This document shows positions 6,220 through 8,442 of a DNA stretch of 8,442 bases, in pieces. Numbering within the stretch: the stretch's first letter is position 1; the number at the start of each line of letters is the position of its first letter. Made by a program: the position numbers and the translations under genes. This stretch comes from Nitrococcus sp. (GTDB lineage: Bacteria > Pseudomonadota > Gammaproteobacteria > Nitrococcales > Nitrococcaceae). The notes under the pieces were generated by a model. The model saw nothing but the letters and a program-made list of their open reading frames with translations, was not told the origin of the DNA and made no database searches. The stretch lies in the NCBI GenBank assembly GCA_030452365.1, contig JAKDMK010000082.1, positions 1 to 8,442 of the forward strand, in the 5' to 3' direction.

Positions 6220-7060
6220 CAGCGTCTGGGTGGCCGCGGTGCTCCAGCGTGGCGCTATGCTGGCGCTGTTTGTGGCCGTATTCCTGGTGGCGAAAGCAGT
6301 CAAGGAACTGGCAACCGACTATGACATCCGCGCCCAGCTTACCGGGCGCGACAACCCGGCGGTCGCCATCGCGCTCGCGGGCTATTACCTCGGCGTGATA
6401 ATCGTCTTCATCGGCGCCTACCTCGGGCCAAGTGAGGGCCTGCTCAACGATCTCCTCGTGGTCGGCCTCTACTCCCTACTCGGCATCCTGCTGCTTAACG
6501 TCGCGCGCTGGACCAATGATCATTTCATCATGCATACCTTCTCCGTGCGCAAGGAGCTGCTGGAGGACCACAACGCCGGCACGGCGGCAGTGGTATTCGC
6601 GAGTTACGTAGCCTCCGGGTTGGTGGTGGCGGGCGCCATCCACGGCGAGGGCGGCGGCATCGTCACTGCGCTGGTGTTCTTCGCGCTCGGTCAGGCGGCA
6701 CTGGTGATCTTCACTTGGGTATACGACTGGATTGCGCCGTACTCCCTGCATGAGGAGATTGAGCGCGACAATGTCGCCGCGGGTGTCGGGTTTGCCGGCG
6801 CGCTTATCGGGATCGGCCTGATCATCATGGATGCCGTCTCCGGGGACTTCATCGGCTGGGTGCAGAACCTCACGGTATTTGTGGTGGATTTCCTGGTGGT
6901 GGTGATCTTCCTGGTGTTGGTGCGGCTGTTCTTCGATCGGGTTGTGCTCTCCGGCGCCGATCTCAACCGCGAGATCGCCCAGGATCGCAACCTGGGCGCC
7001 GGGTTTCTGGAGCTCACCATCTCCATCGGCTTCTCCGCCGTTCTGGTGCTGATTATTTAG
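6206..7060 (+). CDS. DUF350 family integral membrane protein (duplicated, YjfL-like)
   Basis: A 284-residue, very hydrophobic protein with about eight membrane helices (near 8-32, 50-72, 81-103, 122-144, 150-173, 190-211, 221-243 and 263-284). A short charged motif of the form (L/I)xxEI/L...(D)xN-A-G recurs four times, just before a helix: DIRAQLTGRDNPAVA (40-54), VRKELLEDHNAGTAA (114-128), LHEEIERDNVAAGVG (181-195) and LNREIAQDRNLGAGF (253-267). A DUF350 protein such as E. coli YjfL (about 132 residues) carries two, so this is a tandem duplication of the whole domain. The ATG at 6206 lies inside the end of the DUF4178-like gene, with AAGGAG at 6191-6196 in front. The overlap points to coupled translation and matched amounts. 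Function is unknown; helix-embedded conserved polar residues would fit a transport or signalling role, which is inference. Confidence 0.87.
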   Translation: MSFADSVWVAAVLQRGAMLALFVAVFLVAKAVKELATDYDIRAQLTGRDNPAVAIALAGYYLGVIIVFIGAYLGPSEGLLNDLLVVGLYSLLGILLLNVARWTNDHFIMHTFSVRKELLEDHNAGTAAVVFASYVASGLVVAGAIHGEGGGIVTALVFFALGQAALVIFTWVYDWIAPYSLHEEIERDNVAAGVGFAGALIGIGLIIMDAVSGDFIGWVQNLTVFVVDFLVVVIFLVLVRLFFDRVVLSGADLNREIAQDRNLGAGFLELTISIGFSAVLVLII

Positions 7061-7062
7061 TC

Positions 7063-7635
7063 ATGGAAAAGACAGAAAAGCAGGCACAATGGCGTACGCT
7101 CAGCGGCATCTGCCTGATCGCCGCCGCCCTATTCCTCATCACCGCGTTCGTGCTCGATTTCGGCACTGGCATCGATGTGGTCAAGCACCTGCCGGGAAAC
7201 GGCGGCAAGATCGGCCCGCTGCGCATCGAGGAGCCTTACACGGTGCTGGAGATCAACGTTTACCAACCTGTCAGCGATAATCACTGGAGCTTCGTTACCG
7301 GCGCCCTGCTGGATGCGAACGGCAGCTACCTTACGGGCTTCGGCGACGAGCTTTGGCATGAGAGCGGCTACGACGACGGCGGCCGCTGGGCGGAAACGGA
7401 CTACAGCTACGACACCAAGCTTACCGTCCGCGAACCGGGCACTTATTACTTGCGCTTCACCACCGAGAGCGACGCGAATCCGGCCAAGCTGATCTCCATC
7501 ACCGTGGGAGTGAAGGAAGTCTTCGCAAGCTCGCTGCCCCATTTGCTGGCCGGCATCGTGCTGATCCTCATCGGCATCGTCATCAATCTGCGCAGCGGCG
7601 GCACCCTGCGCCGGGTATTCCAGGAAGCGAGCTAG
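7063..7635 (+). CDS. Two-TM protein with an extracytoplasmic, probably beta-sandwich domain
   Basis: A 190-residue protein I cannot assign to a named family with certainty. Helix 1 (about 11-31) and helix 2 (about 158-177) flank a domain of about 125 residues with alternating hydrophobic and polar strands, probably outside the cytoplasm because both ends are positively charged. The loop region has IEEPYTVLEINVYQPVSDNH and then W75, a FGDELWHESGYDDGGRWAET segment (93-112) rich in Trp, Gly and acidic residues, and a closing EPGTYYLRFTTES strand pair (124-136). The latter resembles the last strands of a jelly-roll or C2-like beta sandwich. I recall comparable segments next to or fused with DUF4178 domains, so it may be the sensing or binding face of this membrane complex. 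The gene starts 2 bases after the DUF350 stop with no ribosome site, so it probably depends on reinitiation. Confidence 0.75.
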   Translation: MEKTEKQAQWRTLSGICLIAAALFLITAFVLDFGTGIDVVKHLPGNGGKIGPLRIEEPYTVLEINVYQPVSDNHWSFVTGALLDANGSYLTGFGDELWHESGYDDGGRWAETDYSYDTKLTVREPGTYYLRFTTESDANPAKLISITVGVKEVFASSLPHLLAGIVLILIGIVINLRSGGTLRRVFQEAS

Positions 7636-7643
7636 CGAGCAAC

Positions 7644-7880
7644 ATGTTTGGCAAGCACAAAATTCCCATTATCGGCGCTGTCGTGATCGCCGCCGTGTAC
7701 CTACTGCTGTTCAGCCTCAGCGCCCACGGCTGGGGCTATCCCGGCTACCGCGGTTACTATGCCGGTCCGTCGTTCTTCTACTGGGGCGGAACCCGCTACT
7801 ACTACCCGGGTAGTCCCTCGGTACGCGCCGGCAGCCTCGGTGGTGTGGGTCGCACGGGCGGCATCAGTGGTGGCAAGTAA
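7644..7880 (+). CDS. Small Gly/Tyr-rich single-pass membrane protein
   Basis: A 78-residue protein starting 8 bases after the preceding stop. A positively charged start (MFGKHK) is followed by one hydrophobic helix (about 8-25) and a tail with no basic cluster, so the tail is probably extracytoplasmic. The tail is of low complexity: GWGYPGYRGYYAGPSFFYWGG (29-49), RYYYPGSP (51-58) and a Gly-rich end GSLGGVGRTGGISGGK. An uncleaved anchor or a signal peptide are both possible; an Ala-X-like site at LSAHG (25-29) is a weak candidate for cleavage. No family is recognised. Reality is supported by its fit in the gap, same strand, close spacing and GC-rich third positions. Similar Gly/Tyr-rich short tails occur on some envelope proteins, but no function follows from that. 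Confidence 0.7.
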   Translation: MFGKHKIPIIGAVVIAAVYLLLFSLSAHGWGYPGYRGYYAGPSFFYWGGTRYYYPGSPSVRAGSLGGVGRTGGISGGK

Positions 7881-7898
7881 CCGGGCATCCGCGCACCC

Positions 7899-8442
7899 AT
7901 GATTAGCGCGAGCCAAGACCAAAACCCCGCACTCAGCGAGACCGCGGTGCTCATCACCTCAGTGCTGATCGCCGGTCTGTGCTCCCTGCTCTACGAGCTT
8001 CTGATCAGCACGACCGCCTCGTACTTCCTCGGCGACAGCATCCGTCAGTTTTCCATCACCATCGGCGTCTACATGGCCGCCATGGGGCTCGGGGCCTGGC
8101 TCTCGCGGCTGCTGCGCCCACCGCTGCTGGGTCGGTTCATCGCCGTTGAGATCGCGCTCGGCATCGTCGGCGGACTGAGCGTTCCGCTGCTCTACCTTGT
8201 GTTTGCCTACACCGACGCCTTCCAGCTCGCGGTGATTGCGCTGGTCGTGCTGATCGGCGTACTCACGGGGCTCGAGGTGCCGCTGCTCACGCGCATCATG
8301 GAGCGCCACTACGCGCTCAAGGTGAACCTCTCAAACGTCCTGTCCATGGACTATCTGGGCGCCCTGCTCGCCACGCTGGCGTTTCCGTTCCTGCTGCTGC
8401 CGTTCCTCGGGGTATTCCGCTCGGCGGTGCTGGCCGGGCTGG
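7899..8442 (+). CDS. Membrane-embedded polyamine aminopropyltransferase (spermidine synthase-like), N-terminal part
   Basis: 181 complete codons are visible and the frame runs off the window. The visible part is almost entirely membrane helices: about 15-37, 50-70, 79-103, 107-128, and 150-175, with short loops. It carries motifs of the SpeE-like family with an added membrane half: [19 protein letters not shown] (27-45), [16 protein letters not shown] (55-70), [12 protein letters not shown] (124-135) and [20 protein letters not shown] (145-164). The methyltransferase-like catalytic domain, which would transfer an aminopropyl group from decarboxylated S-adenosylmethionine to a polyamine, should follow but is outside the window, so activity cannot be judged. 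The ATG is the first start after the preceding stop in this frame and lacks a clear ribosome site. Such proteins are known neighbours of DUF350/DUF4178/PspA genes. Confidence 0.85.
   Translation, partial: MISASQDQNPALSETAVLITSVLIAGLCSLLYELLISTTASYFLGDSIRQFSITIGVYMAAMGLGAWLSRLLRPPLLGRFIAVEIALGIVGGLSVPLLYLVFAYTDAFQLAVIALVVLIGVLTGLEVPLLTRIMERHYALKVNLSNVLSMDYLGALLATLAFPFLLLPFLGVFRSAVLAGL

Noticed and set aside
7959..8309. Open frame on the minus strand opposite the synthase-like gene
   Set aside because: It is a Gln/His/Arg-rich shadow of a clear membrane protein on the + strand. Similar long minus-strand frames opposite liuD (2097-2600) and the PspA gene (4855-5241 and 5043-5597) were rejected for the same reason; they reflect high GC content.

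Overview
The window is GC-rich, densely coded DNA with every supported gene on the + strand. It looks chromosomal and proteobacterial, most likely from a gammaproteobacterium. The basis for that inference is the liuB-liuC-liuD-liuE gene order, a PspA cluster of YjfJ/DUF350 type, and a pair of short intergenic palindromes whose consensus resembles repeats I know from gammaproteobacterial genomes. The species cannot be fixed from sequence alone. No rRNA, tRNA, CRISPR array, transposase or phage gene was seen.

Left part (1 to about 4097): the distal part of a leucine/isovalerate catabolic operon. It holds the C-terminal end of the carboxyltransferase subunit of methylcrotonyl-CoA carboxylase (liuB), methylglutaconyl-CoA hydratase (liuC), the biotin carboxylase/biotin carrier subunit (liuD) and hydroxymethylglutaryl-CoA lyase (liuE). 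Together they carboxylate 3-methylcrotonyl-CoA, hydrate 3-methylglutaconyl-CoA and split HMG-CoA into acetyl-CoA and acetoacetate. The upstream isovaleryl-CoA dehydrogenase and the regulator, if present, lie outside the window. Two short GC-rich palindromes sit at the liuB and liuD stop codons.

Middle (4098-4419): a non-coding spacer, visibly less GC-rich at its ends, with two related hairpin units in opposite orientation (4214-4299). It separates the catabolic operon from the next one and must hold that operon's promoter, though I could not assign one with confidence.

Right part (4420 to the end): a tightly packed cluster of seven genes that looks like an envelope or membrane-stress module. 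In order: a YbjN/CesT-like chaperone-fold protein, a PspA/IM30 (YjfJ-like) coiled-coil protein, a membrane-anchored DUF4178-like protein, an eight-helix protein with a duplicated DUF350 domain, a two-TM protein with an extracytoplasmic probable beta domain, a tiny Gly/Tyr-rich membrane protein, and the membrane-embedded N-terminal half of a SpeE-like polyamine aminopropyltransferase that runs off the window. Gene spacings range from a 14-base overlap to about 27 bases, so co-transcription is likely. PspA, DUF350, DUF4178 and membrane spermidine-synthase-like proteins are known to recur together in bacterial genomes (E. coli yjfIJKLM is a distant relative), but the biochemical job of the assembly is not established. 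This cluster is the part of the window most worth following up.
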